Assembly: GCF_000315625.1 (NCBI RefSeq)
Contig: NW_005434632.1
Coordinates: 420,899 to 484,898 of the forward strand
DNA length: 64,000 nt
Reading direction: 5' to 3'
Origin: Guillardia theta CCMP2712
Taxonomy: Eukaryota > Cryptophyceae > Pyrenomonadales > Geminigeraceae
Shown: positions 1 through 11,016 of the stretch, in pieces
Layout: every line of letters begins with the position of its first letter
Position numbering within the stretch: the stretch's first letter is position 1
The notes under the pieces: generated by a model
The model's database searches: none
The model's input: the letters and a program-made list of their open reading frames with translations, nothing else
Told to the model about the DNA's origin: nothing
Translations under genes and position numbers: made by a program

Positions 1-144
1 TAAAGTGAATCCAAGACGAGCTGGACCAATGATCTCCAGCGCAGCGATGGAAAGCTGAAACCGTACAAGACCTGCGGCGCTTGACTCATCTATGTCATCC
101 TTGAAGCATCGTTCAGCATCATGGCAGAAGAAGCACACGCAGGA

Positions 145-531
145 TCAAACCTTGATGCTCTCTGGAAGAAAGGACAAGACAGTCTTGATATCAACATTCG
201 ACAAAAGCGCATACCCCATCACCAAACACGTCACCCAAACCGTTGTGTGGATAAGCACCGCCGCGAACCCATAATCCCTGATTGTCTGCTTCAGCCTTGA
301 TGCAGCATCTCCTCCGAGCGCTTTCAAGGATGTCAATCCACTCCCCTTTGTGTTAGCTTGCCTCAACCATCTGTTGCTCTGGATTGAGGTGATATGCTTG
401 CGCTGGGTTGCACCGATTGCAAGCGGCCCACTCCACGCGCTGGCAGGGGCGAAACCTTGCACTTCGACCAGCACCAAGAGCAGAAACAACATGTTGAACA
501 AATATTTCGCATTCCCCAAGAACGAAAGCAT
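145..531 (-). CDS. Plastid-targeted DUF1279 (FAM210-like) membrane protein
   Basis: A 128-residue single-exon reading frame. I start it at the ATG at 531 because the signal peptide begins there; the frame is open further upstream to 672. Residues 1-26 are a hydrophobic signal peptide (LFNMLFLLLVLVEVQG) directly followed by FAPASAW, the phenylalanine-led transit peptide of red secondary plastids. The C-terminal ~50 residues (RLKQTIRDYGFAAVLIHTTV...) contain the conserved YG..AV..H motif and one membrane helix of DUF1279, a family whose animal members (FAM210) sit in mitochondria. Function in plastids is not established; a small thylakoid or envelope protein is the simplest reading. No neighbouring gene is linked to it. 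Confidence 0.7.
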   Translation of the reverse strand: MLSFLGNAKYLFNMLFLLLVLVEVQGFAPASAWSGPLAIGATQRKHITSIQSNRWLRQANTKGSGLTSLKALGGDAASRLKQTIRDYGFAAVLIHTTVWVTCLVMGYALLSNVDIKTVLSFLPESIKV

Positions 532-671
532 CTTCACAGCCTGTTTTTCCAGCTGTGCTGAAAGAAAAACGCACAACAATCTCAGGCGGCGAGCGAGATG
601 GCAGAAGGTGGGATGGCCTGCAGGAAAGTCCAAAGAGAAGGGGTAGTGTAGAACCAACACCGAGGCGATCA

Positions 672-1632
672 AAGAAAGATGTTGATATCACAAAACTGCA
701 GTTGCCTTCTTCGCTCTCTCCGTCAGCCGCTCATCTGCACTGTCCTACCCACCATTCTGCCATGGTGCACACCTACAAGAACAGAGAATTTCCGCCGCAA
801 CTCTCCATAAAGCTAGTGATTTGGATCCATCAAATATTGAATGTCAAAATTTGAAACTTGATGAAGATATTATTTCTTACTTAAAAACTATTTCAATTTG
901 CAAACATTGGATACCCCCGCAGAGATTAGTTTTCGGGTCTTAAGTCGACTATGCCTCAGATGGACCCCTTCAAGGTATAGTGACGGATGAGGTAGAGGTA
1001 CCGAGTCAGGGGTGGGTGGGTATACCTTCCCCGCATTTCCGTCCATTTTTGAGAATGAATCTAGGGTAGGGGTCATGCAAACCACCTGTTGTGGGGTGGG
1101 GTGTTTTTGTTTGGAAGAATTCATAGTAGTTGTGGTGTACGGGTACTTTGATACTTGAATAGAGGGGTGGGGGGTGTGGCGGGGGCCGCTAGAATGTTTC
1201 AGATCTGACGATGTGGTCTGCCAGCTGACCTGGCACACTCGCATCAAATAAATAACGAGGTTGTAACGGTCTATAATTGCAGGAATAATGATGTGCAAGG
1301 CCTGGTCAACCAGCTAGGCGAGATAAGGAAAAATGGCCTGGAGCCGTTGCCCTAGGAGGGTAAGAGGAGGAGGAGGAGAGGAGAATGACTGAGGCCAGAG
1401 GACGGGAAGCAAAAGCGATTCGCTGAGTTGAAAGCATGGAGTGAGACGATGAAGATCGAGGGAAGATGAAGAGATGGTGAGAGGGGAAGGGAATCGACAA
1501 CATTGTGCGATGGGGAGGATGAGGGAGGAAGTGGGTTCATTTCTTGATCTGTCAGCGGAATCCTTGGAAGATTGTCAGACGAGCATCCATCTCAACCGTA
1601 CGAAGAACTTGCAAGGCAAGTCAATATAGGGC
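672..1632. other. Spacer without recognised gene
   Basis: About 960 nt between the divergent DUF1279 and beta-helix genes. Open frames here are short and low in complexity. The stretch 960-1180 holds several G-rich tracts of the GGGGTAGGGG type next to TTGAA, a motif that recurs in other spacers of the window. It must hold the promoters of both flanking genes, but no individual site can be assigned. Confidence 0.5.
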
Positions 1633-4600
1633 ATGCGTGCTGCTCAGGCACGGCTGCTGATAGCGGTTGTGTTGCAATCGGCGACGGCTCTGGCCATCAA
1701 CCTCTATGTCTCGATCACCGGCGACGACGTAAAGGGGGATGGCACCCTCCACCTTCCCTACAAGACCATCCAAGGAGCGATCGACGCATCCTGGGATCTA
1801 GACGTCATCGTGCTGCTGGATGGCCATCATGTGAGCGACAAGGAGATCAGGTTCAGGGGCAGGAAGCTGACTGTACGCGGTGACTCCCCTCCTGTCACAA
1901 GATATGGCAGCTGCTGGCCTGTCATGACAGCAGATCCACTCGTTCCCACCCTCTCACGCTGCAACATCAGCTCCTTCCCGCAGACATGGTCCCAACGGCA
2001 GTACAACGACTTCATGGAGGTGGGCCAGGAGACGACTGTCCAATGGTTCCCTCCGTCTCACGCAGACCCGGCCATGGCTGACCCTGCATACCATGCTGTG
2101 CTGAGCTATGATCTTGGTGTGCGCGATCCCTCCAACCCTCCTCGCTCCTGCTCGGGCTCGATCTCAGCCGGGAGCAGGTGGAGCTGTGGTTTGATGGGAT
2201 GCAAGTATAATTTTTCCGGGTCGGGGGACGAGCAAGCCGCGATCAACAGCGCTGTGAGGATCGTGGGAGCAAGATTCATCTTCCTAGAGGGAGACGAAGT
2301 GATTCTGAGGGATCTTGACATCAGGGGACAGGACGAGAACTTTGCTACTGCTTCTGCGATCGAAGGGGGGTGCTTGTTCTCTACAGGAAGGAACAATATC
2401 ACCGTGGTTGACTCGGTCTTATCCTCTTGCTCCTCGAAGCTCAGCGGAGGAGCGGCGAGCATAGGCTTCGAGTCCAAGATGACTTTCCGTGGAGTTCGCT
2501 TTCTGAACAACTCAGCGAGGAACGGAGGAGCCATGTCGTTCAAGATGCGGTCGACGGTCCTTTGCAGCCACTGCGAGTTTTCCGGCAACTTGGCGGAGAA
2601 GGGAGGAGGCATTTACGTCGACGATGTTTCCTCCCCTCAGTTTGAATCCTGCGACTTCTACTCGAACACTGGAACGTACGGGGGAGCGATCTATGCAGGA
2701 GGGAGGTCCTCGCCGGCCGTGGTAGACTCCGCGTTTGTTCACAACTCAGCGCTGGATGGAGCAGTTATCTATGCTGGAAACATGGCGATCATTGACACGG
2801 CCAACTGCACGTTTCAGAACAACTCGGCTGAGAGGTATGGAGGCGTCGCCGTGCTGGAGCAGGTAAGGGTGCTGAGGGGAGTGAAGTTGGAATGAGGGAG
2901 GACGGCAGGGAGGGTCGCTGTGGTCAAGGGGGGACGCCATGTTCTTCAATTTCGCCAGCAGAGCAGGAGCAGCGATCTACTCCAAGAATGCAGACCCGAA
3001 CAGATGGCGTGACTCGTATCAAGTGCAGAACAGATTCAACCTCCTCTCCCTCCACGACGACAACTTCCTACTCAATACAGCGGCCATCTTCGCCGGCCAG
3101 GTCTACCCCAAGGTGAAGCCGAGCGGCCAGTCTGCTATATCAACCGCCATGTGAAGTTTAGTCTCAGGCCTTGTCCGATGCTGTCTTCTCTAGTTCTAAT
3201 GGGAACAAGATCTGCAACGGTCGCGGGTCCCTCGACGAGAACCTCGAGTGCCTCTGCCGCCTGCCTTACACAGGCGTCAACTGCGAGGTTCAGTGTAAAG
3301 GGCTGCTGCTCCTCGACAGCTGGAATGGTATCTGTTAAGTTCTGCTCTTTGCTCCCACATGCTGATTGGTCTTGCTTTCAGGGACGTCCAACGCTTCATC
3401 AGGTACGTGTGGAGCTGCAGTTGAAGTTGCTCTAGCTCAATGTGTGAAAGGGAACCATACTGCGAACGCAACTTCTACTGTTGTGTGCTCGGGCCATGGG
3501 ACCTGTCTAGTCGGCTCTGCTGTGTTCGACACCGAATGTAGATGGTTTGGGGGCAGGAGGTCAGCTGAATTGACTTGGCTAAAAGTGTTTGGTAGAGAAT
3601 TCATTATCTCACTTGCCCTTCTTCCTTCAGATGGTTTTGTTCCAAACTGCTGTCGCTCCTTGCTCATGTGAGTTCGGATATCTCGGCAGGTATATCTCCT
3701 CCCCTCCTCCTCTGCCCTGCTCTCCTGCTCTCCTCCTCTCCTTGCTTCATTCTCTAGTTCCTTCTTCTCCTTCTCCTTTCCTCCCCTCCTTTCCTTCCAC
3801 ATTTCTGCCCGTTTTCTGACACCTCGTCCAGCGATTGCTCGCAGAAATGCCCGGGTACAACTCAGTCTTCCGTCTGCTCCGGCCATGGGGACTGTTTCCT
3901 TGAGAACGGCACCGCTACCTGCTCTTGTTTCTTCGGGTCTGCCTGCCTTGCCTGCCTTGCCTGCCCTGCCTGAAGCTCGAGATGCCAAGGTGGGGAGGAG
4001 AAGAATGTGACGAGATTCGTCTGTACGTGCTGGGGACAGGAGGCAACCAATCGAGGTTGAATCGAGTGATCCGCCTCGGGGACAAGGTAGGAGGGAGGAG
4101 GGAGGAGGGAGGAGGGAGGAGGGAGGAGGGAGGAGTGAGGAGGGAGGGAGAGGTTTGATTTGGGAGAGGAGGTTGGAAGAGGGTGGAAGGAAGTAGAACG
4201 TGTTTGCGGAAAACATGGGAAGTGGAGTGGGGGAGGATGGGATCGGAGGGGGGGGGGGCACAGGAGGAAGGGACTGGAAAAAAGAGCGGGCCATGAAGGG
4301 AGGAAGGAGGAGAGTAGACTGATTTATCCTCTAGATGCTTGCCAATAACAGGGAGAGTGGCCTGCACCTTCTAGTGCTCAATCGAACAGACTTGACGGTC
4401 GTGTGGGACTACAGCTACGAAGTGATGAAGTTCGAGTATCCAGCCAGCCAGTACTCTTCCGAGGTAGCGTTGGAGGAAGAGAGGGAGTGGGAGTTGTTGG
4501 AAGGAGAGGAGTGGAGAGAAAGGAAGGACAGTGCAGATGAGGAAAGGAGAGGAGCGAAGGAGAGAAGAGCAGAGGATGACAGCAAAGGAGAGGAGAGGAG

Positions 4601-6660
4601 GGGCGAGGAGGAAAGCGGAGGCATGAAAATGAAAGAGGAGAGGAGAGGAAAGGAGAGGAGAGGGGAGGGGAGAGGAGGAGAGGAGAGAAGGGGGGCGGAG
4701 CGGAGATGCAGTCCTGATGGCAGCTGGCAGAGATTTTATCTCTTCGGGGGCAATGATGGAACCATCAACGTTGCAACTGGGATCGCCGAGGATGGAACCT
4801 GCGGCTCACTCAACAGCAGCACGGACGGCGTTCTCACCCGAAACCCACAGGTCTCCTCCTACTACTTTGGGGAGGGGGAGGCGAACAGGATGGCAAGGGA
4901 CTTGAGCCTCTTCGACGCTCGCCATCTCGCCATCGTCTCCTCTTTCTTCGCATGGGAGAACCACACCAACCCCGCATTGTTGCAGGTCTGACTCCCGTCT
5001 TGCCGCTGCTTCTCCTGCAGAGCCCAGGGCCGAGCCTCCTCGTCTTCTCTGACGTCGGCACAGGCGCTGAAGAGGATCGGAGGGCCGGACCTCGAGCCCT
5101 TCGTACAGGACAAGCAAGGCAGCGGCCACGCTCTGATCATTGTTGGCATCCCGGACTCAGGAGAAGGGAACGGGACGTTCATGCTCAGCCCGCCGCCTGA
5201 TCCTGCTGCTGGCTACGCGACGAGCGTGGCGGAAGTGGAGGTCAACCTTAAGTCGAGAGTTGAAGTGAGGACCACTGTGAAGAGCAGGAGGAGGGGAGGG
5301 AGGTGGGAAGGAAGGGGGGGGAAGAAGTTGAGATGAGGCTCGTGAACCTGATGTTGTTGTTAAATCAGGATGGGAAGGGTTAAAACATGGTATATTGGAG
5401 GGGTGGTTTAAGGAAAAAGAGAGGGAGGAAGAAGGGAGGAGGAGGAGGCTCTCATCGGGGAGGGGTTTTGACATGGAAGAGCAGGAGGAAGCTGTGCTGT
5501 GGTGCGGGGCTCGAGTGTACGAGCATGGCGTCGACGTCTCACACCTAGTGGGAACGGCCTGCGTTAGGGACGGCCAAGTGGTGGCGAACTTTGAGGATGG
5601 TGCGGATGGAATCATAGGAGGAGGGCTGGCGGTTGAGCCGGTGAAGACGATCAGGACAGAGACGGTGAGGAACGAGACCGGAGGACAAGTTGCCCGATGG
5701 TTCGTCGTGGCCCGGGCACCTCCCGACACTCCGAGGGTGAGGAAGCGACAGGCGAAGCATCGTCGTCGATGCAGCAACTGACACTGATCGCAGCTTGAAG
5801 CATGGGATCTCCTCTCAGACTTCGACCTTTCCTCCGGGCCAAGTCCCCTCCTCCTCTCCTCTTCAACCATCGTGCAGGTGATCGGTGCTGTACCTTGCTT
5901 CCTCCTCCTCACTCGCCTCCCTGGCTCGCCACCAGCCATGCTGCAACAGGAGCGTGCGATGGAACCATGGTGGCTGTCGCAAGGGCCGCACGGTCAGCCG
6001 CTCCCCACAGACGTTGGAGGGAGAGATCCTAGTGTGCGAGCAGTCGGGGTGGCTGCTGGAGGATGGAAGCACGTGGCCCGGTCACTTCGGCAACTTGGAC
6101 TTGGCCGGGCCCTTCGGAGACTCACTGAACCGCAACGAGGACGACCTGATCGCTTCACAGCCTGACCCCCTCCGTGGGGTGAGATGAACCTGCTTGCCGC
6201 TGATCTCCCGGCTGCTCCTGCTTTTCTTCCTCCTGCCCCTGCTCGTCCTGCTCTCGTTAACCACCTGCATGCTCTTCCTACGGCGATCTGCCTTCCGCTT
6301 TGAAAAACTGCCATCCTCCTCCTCCTCCTCCTCCTCTTCATCTTCCTCACTTCCTTGTGCATGCAGGCCTACACACCCTACGACTACCAGCCCGGGCACA
6401 GGAACACGCCCTTCACAGAGGAGGACATCGTGCCGCAGCTCCAGGAGCAGCTCCCCCCGCGCGGCCTGCAGGACCTTTACAGCTCCTTCCTCGAGGTGCC
6501 GACCCCCACTCCAGTCTTCAAGGAGTGTGAGGTGGGGGTGAACGAATGCGAGCAGAGAAGCGTGCTGGACCCTGCGGTCCTGAACGAGTGCTCTCTCGGC
6601 CAGTGCAACGTCGACACAGGATGGGAGGCCTCGCAGCGATGGCAGAAGCCTCTCAGTTAG
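1633..6660 (+). CDS. Large secreted beta-helix / EGF-like / ILEI-like protein, multi-exon
   Basis: Starts with a signal peptide (residues 1-21, ending SATALA). Exon 1 (1633-2862) encodes a pectin-lyase-like right-handed beta-helix made of repeats with GGAI/GGGIY and FxxNSA motifs, as in chlamydial Pmp proteins and many algal surface proteins. A 46-nt GT-AG intron (2863-2908) keeps the frame into the next repeat (MFFNFASRAGAAIY). EGF-like modules follow around 3200-3310 (CNGRGS..CLCRLPYTGVNCE), 3480-3535 (CSGHGTCL), 3640-3690 and 3835-3945 (CSGHGDCF..CSCFFG). The later part (4335-5275) contains SGLHLLVLNRTD, FDARHLAIVSS and HALIIVGIPDSG, spaced like an ILEI/FAM3 interleukin-like domain; that call is tentative. 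The last exon ends at the stop at 6660. Introns contain purine-rich simple sequence, so 3670-4335 and 4460-4700 are probably intronic. Likely a cell-surface adhesion or scaffold protein; exact exon limits after 3100 are not all resolved. Confidence 0.7.
4083..4150. repeat. Purine 7-bp microsatellite (GGAGGGA)n in an intron
   Basis: Roughly nine uninterrupted GGAGGGA-type units on the plus strand inside a presumed intron of the beta-helix gene. The same 7-bp unit recurs at 34795-34862 in another gene's intron. All-purine G-rich DNA of this kind can form triplex or G-quadruplex structure. Confidence 0.85.
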
Positions 6661-7013
6661 TTCACCTCTCGGTCTCAGTACGGATCCACTTGTCATAGTA
6701 TCGGTCATTGTTAATCAGTGTAAACTTTGAAAGCCAGTCATGTTTAGTTTTACTAGGCTATCAGCCTACGGCGGGCCAGACTCTGGTCACCCCGTGACAG
6801 CCGCGCTGAGCACTCAGTGCCCTGGCAGTGTCACTGTACGGTTCGGGCTCCGGGCCTATTCGGAGTCCCGGCCGCCGTGCGCCGGCCCTGACGGTGACTC
6901 AGCAGGGCTCCTGTCTGATGAGACTCCTGAGAAGTGTTGTAGCCTCATCCCCCCACACACCAAATGCTCATAACCTGCTCGAGTCGCAATGGTGCGAAGG
7001 GGCAGTAGAGCCA

Positions 7014-8224
7014 TGGCGTCAGGGCTGACGGTGATGGTGCTTGTGATCGCGGCGGTGATGATGGCGAAGATGGTGAATATGAGCCGGAGCATGATGCCGA
7101 GCGTGCTCTCATCCAAGGGGGACGCGCAGAAGCGGACGGCTCTCGCGTCAAGGTGAGGAATGGAGCAAGTGGAGAACATGTAGATAAGAGTGAGGATGGT
7201 GGAGGGTTCAACCCTCCTCTTGGATCTTTCAGGGATGGTCTAGGTCTTTGGTGACCTTGCATGCAGGTTCTCCGATGCTGTTGAAGCCGCAAAAGTCCTG
7301 CAGCAGAAGAATGCGCTCGTTTCCCGGCATCGAAGGGGTCTTGCTGTTAGGGGAGATGCTAACGACAGGGCGCCTCAAGCTCAGCCACAGCCATCCAGCA
7401 CACAGCACGTCACCTCTCCTCCTTCCTTCGTCCCAGGGAAGCACATCGTCGACATCGACGCCGGGGAGCTCGTTGCTGGCACCGACGTCACTTTCCATGA
7501 CTTCAACGCAAGGGGGGCGGTGGGCCAACCGACTGCGCCCTCGGCCAGGGAGCAGTCGAACGACCGCAGGATGATCGGAACCGATGCCACGTTCCATGAC
7601 TTCAACGCTCGTCGAGGAGGAGAGGCTTCTACTGCAGCAGCTGGTCCTTCAAAGGGTAATGCTTCCTTTCAATCAATTGCATCCAAAGGCCCCTCCCCCC
7701 CCCGGCCCCCCCCTCCTCCTCCTCTACTATACTTATCCGCTTCCAGCCAGTCTGGTTGCTGAAAGCTTATCTCCGCAGGCTACAGGAGCCATCGCGTCAC
7801 TGAGGCGCATCGGAGGCATCGGACGGCTCAGAAGTCGTTGGACGCCACGGACAAGAGACCACAGGTCTGTGCGACCCTCGACTGTGAGAGGAGTGACGAG
7901 CTTGCAGAGCATGGATGCTCCCCAGACGATCAACGTGGCGAGCGGGTTGGGAGGAGGGGTGAGGAACAGGGAGGGGGAGGAGCAGGAGCTGTTGACGTTG
8001 GAACGTCAGGTCCCCAGCTCTATGTGGGTCACCCACCGTCGTGCACAACAAGTGAAGCAGGAGGGATCGCGAGTGGCGCAGAAGTCCAGGTGGAAGAGGA
8101 GTCGCTGCTGAGACTTTCTTCCTTACTTTCTAGCAGGAGGCCTCAGGATGCGAGGGGAACACGTGTAGGCAGCAAGGCAGAAAGCCAACCAGGTTCCGGT
8201 CCATGTCGGAATGGAATGATGTGA
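7014..8224 (+). CDS. Small secreted or membrane-anchored protein with duplicated FHDFNAR motif
   Basis: Begins MASGLTVMVLVIAAVMMAKM, a signal peptide or signal anchor. Exon 1 ends near 7155 at a GTGAGG donor (phase 2), exon 2 starts after the CAG at 7266, and exon 3 after the CAG near 7780; all phases agree. Exon 2 carries two copies of the motif GTDxTFHDFNAR about 36 residues apart, separated by a basic, Ser/Pro-rich linker. I do not recognise the family. A possible third, weaker copy (GTNIVFHGVVNE) lies at 8400-8434 ahead of a GTGAGG donor, so 3' exons may extend to about 8630, with the present stop at 8224 then belonging to retained intron. Product and role unknown. Confidence 0.5.
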
Positions 8225-8849
8225 TGAGCGATGAGAAATGACCTGTCGAGCTGTACTTGCTGTTGATAGTGATAGATGTGTCTGTCCATGACGTTGTCTT
8301 CCATCCAGCTCAACGACGCCTCACCATGCGAGACATGGAGGACAACGTTGGTGAGCGACTTTGTTTGTCATGATCGCTGGAATGACAGTACAACAGGGAC
8401 AAACATTGTCTTTCATGGCGTTGTGAACGAGGTGAGGGAGGGGAAGGGAGGAGGATACGCCATGCCGACTGTGGGGCAGGGAGGAATCCTCGGAGCGAGG
8501 AGGAGGGGAATTCGCTTCAACGACAGAGAAATGGTGAAACTTTCACTTGCGTTTTGATCGGTTGACCTGAATTTCAGTACTGAGAGCCAACTGTGGTTTG
8601 AAGACGGACTTGAAGCCAATACAAGCTGACCGCTCCCGTTCTGTATCGAGTATCATCAGAGGAGAATTAATTAAAATGGATCAAGATAAAATCTAGGAAA
8701 CTTTATTTACATGTCGATCTCTCGTCAAACAAATATAGGTAACTCTACAGATTCCCCCCTTGTCGATGAGAGTCATTCTGCCACTGAAAAATATCTTTCT
8801 TCTCCGTCTCCTTCGTCGTCTATTTCTTTCATGTCGTATTTCCTACCAT

Positions 8850-10136
8850 TCAAGGGCTCCTGTACAAGGGATGATTCACAAACCAGTCCATCCACTTTGT
8901 ATCTCCCGAGAGATTTTCTATCTCCTCTTCCCCCGAGAAAGAGTTCAATATCGGCATGCTGCCCTCCCGCGACCGCTTGTCCAAGTCTCCGCTGCCTGAA
9001 CAACTAGCTAGGTCGAACGACTGCGATGGGCTGCCGTCCTGCTCCAAGCACGTGCTGCTCCCGTTGTCCCTCAGGCTGAACCTCCTTGCTCCTACTTCGC
9101 TCTCCAACGACTTCAAGTCTTCCAGTCTCAACAAGTCCTCCTGCTCCTCCACGGGTTGCTCCATCGAGGCGGGCTCAGCCGCTGATGGCAGCGAAGACGA
9201 GCTCGACGCCTCCCATACCTCGGGGATCTCGATAGCCTCCAGCAAGCTGGGAGGGCTGGGAGGGCTGGGAGGGCCGGACCCTCCCCTGTCTTGCCGCGTC
9301 CTTGGCTTCTTATTTTCTCTTGTCTTCTCGTTCTTGTCCTGCTTCGCCTTGCTTTCATTCGCAGCGTCTGAGTTCCGATTGTTCGGCCACTTGAAGATTC
9401 CCAGGGCCCTGCACGCTGTCTTCAACGCCGAGAGAGATATTCCCTGCCAATCGACATCAGAAACAGCCCACACCAACGCAGAGGTTGTGGAAAGGAAGGA
9501 AGGAAGGAAAAGAGGGAAGTGGGGGGGGGGAGGAGCAACATGCAAGAAGCGGAAGGAAAATAAAGGGCGAAGAAGAGGAGAAGGAGGAAAGGGAAATGTA
9601 AGAACGTAGGCACAGGGTGGAAGGGAAAGAGATGGGAGGAGGAGATTATCACTTACAAGCTCCCTGGCAGCTTCAATCTGACGGAGATGGAACAAGCTGC
9701 AGATCTTAGCATAACTGAGAGCCACAATCTCCTTGCTGGAAGGCATCTGCCCTCCTTGCTTCTTCCTTGGCATCACGTAGTGGACGTGAGGCTGAGGTGG
9801 TAGCTGCTGTTGTTGTGGCCTTGAGTTCGCCTTCATGGCTGACTCTCGAATGGCCTCCTCCTGCAGCTTGTGAAATGACTCTGCAAGCATTTGAGAGTAG
9901 ACGCTGGGCGGTGGAGGTAGCAGAGTAGGAGCCATTCCTATTCTTTGGGTGCTGGGCAATAGGGGAGGAGGAGGAGGAGTAGAACTGATCTGATCTGCGG
10001 GCACAACGCCAGTGCCCATGCATGAAACGTGTGATGGAACACACATCAAATTTTCTGGCATCCCAATCTCCGATCTCTGATCATATGCATTGTGATCGAC
10101 AAGCTGAACTGGTACAAACATCCCGTTGTCTCCCAT
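8850..10136 (-). CDS. RWP-RK domain transcription factor (two exons)
   Basis: Exon 1 is 9657-10136, exon 2 8850-9443, joined by a GTAAGT...CAG intron of 213 nt in phase 0. The join restores the RWP-RK DNA-binding domain: CSLFHLRQIEAAREL followed by GISLSALKTACRALG and then IFKWPNNR, where KWPNNR takes the place of the RWPxRK signature. N-terminal to it are poly-Pro and Gln-rich stretches (PPPPPLLP, RPQQQQLPPQP). C-terminal is a basic Lys/Arg patch (AKQDKNEKTRENKKPRTRQ) that could be a nuclear localisation signal, then an acidic Ser-rich tail ending KWMDWFVNHPLYRSP. In plants and green algae RWP-RK proteins control nitrogen response and gamete identity; which applies here is unknown. Two short paralogues lie at 39851-40324 and 40886-41482 and share the WxxW(F/Y) tail motif. 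Confidence 0.85.
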   Translation of the reverse strand: MGDNGMFVPVQLVDHNAYDQRSEIGMPENLMCVPSHVSCMGTGVVPADQISSTPPPPPLLPSTQRIGMAPTLLPPPPSVYSQMLAESFHKLQEEAIRESAMKANSRPQQQQLPPQPHVHYVMPRKKQGGQMPSSKEIVALSYAKICSLFHLRQIEAARELVSDNLLLPSLSLPPCAYVLTFPFPPSPLLRPLFSFRFLHVAPPPPHFPLFLPSFLSTTSALVWAVSDVDWQGISLSALKTACRALGIFKWPNNRNSDAANESKAKQDKNEKTRENKKPRTRQDRGGSGPPSPPSPPSLLEAIEIPEVWEASSSSSLPSAAEPASMEQPVEEQEDLLRLEDLKSLESEVGARRFSLRDNGSSTCLEQDGSPSQSFDLASCSGSGDLDKRSREGSMPILNSFSGEEEIENLSGDTKWMDWFVNHPLYRSP

Positions 10137-11016
10137 GTTCACCAAACTCTGTATTCCACGTTAGCCCTCTGTGCTTGATCTGGAGATCCTTGAATTCTTC
10201 ATTTCCTGTTGTACTGTGCCTTGAAATCTGAACACAATAAACTAATCAGCGAGCATGAAGTCACACGGTACATCAGTTTGTTTTGTACGTCAAAGGTCCT
10301 CAAATTACAGAACAGCGCGAAGCAATTTTCTTCCCCCTCGCGAACCCCCCCCTCCCCTCCCCCCCCCCTCCTAACCCTTCCCCCATTCTTCTTAGCCTGA
10401 CTCCTGCTTCTACCTCAGAGTCTGAGGGTTTCCTTGGTTTCTTGTCTCCTTGCTGAATATCTTGCCCTCCCAAACATTCAACATTGCCCACTCCCCTCCT
10501 TCCCTTTGCTCCCCTCCCGTCCCCCTAGCTTCTTCTATGTCCCCTCCCCTCCCCTCCACTTGATCCCCTCACTAACAACTCCTCCTTGAGCTCTTCTCTC
10601 CTATTCTATCCTTCTCTGTCTCAGTCCTGCTCCCTGCTCCCTACCACCGTTTCCTTCTCCTCAGCTACCCTGCTTGATTGTACGACCAAAATCTCAAACG
10701 CACTCTTTCAGGGGGAGGATTCATTTGGAGGGGTAGGGGTAGAATCGATGGTTATTCAACAGGGAAATATTAGGATGAAATACAGTCAAATGGGAGGTGG
10801 GGGTGGGAAGAAGCGATGGTCCAGATTCGGGAATACTTTTTGGATAAAAATTGTTATAGGATTGGTGATATAAAAAACGCATCGTATCAGGGGGGTTGTG
10901 AATTAAATTTCAAGTTTAGTTCTAATATTTCAAAATTAATCACATAATTTCATGCAACCCATCATGTATGCAAAATAAAAAGTTTTAGGAACGGAGAGAA
11001 AGTATGAAAAGAGGTT
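10137..11016. other. Spacer, C-rich and AT-rich, no gene recognised
   Basis: About 880 nt upstream of the RWP-RK gene and downstream of the cysteine desulfurase gene. It holds pyrimidine-rich sequence around 10335-10560 and a G-rich GGGGTAGGGGTAGAA block at 10728-10744. No coding signal on either strand is convincing. Confidence 0.5.
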
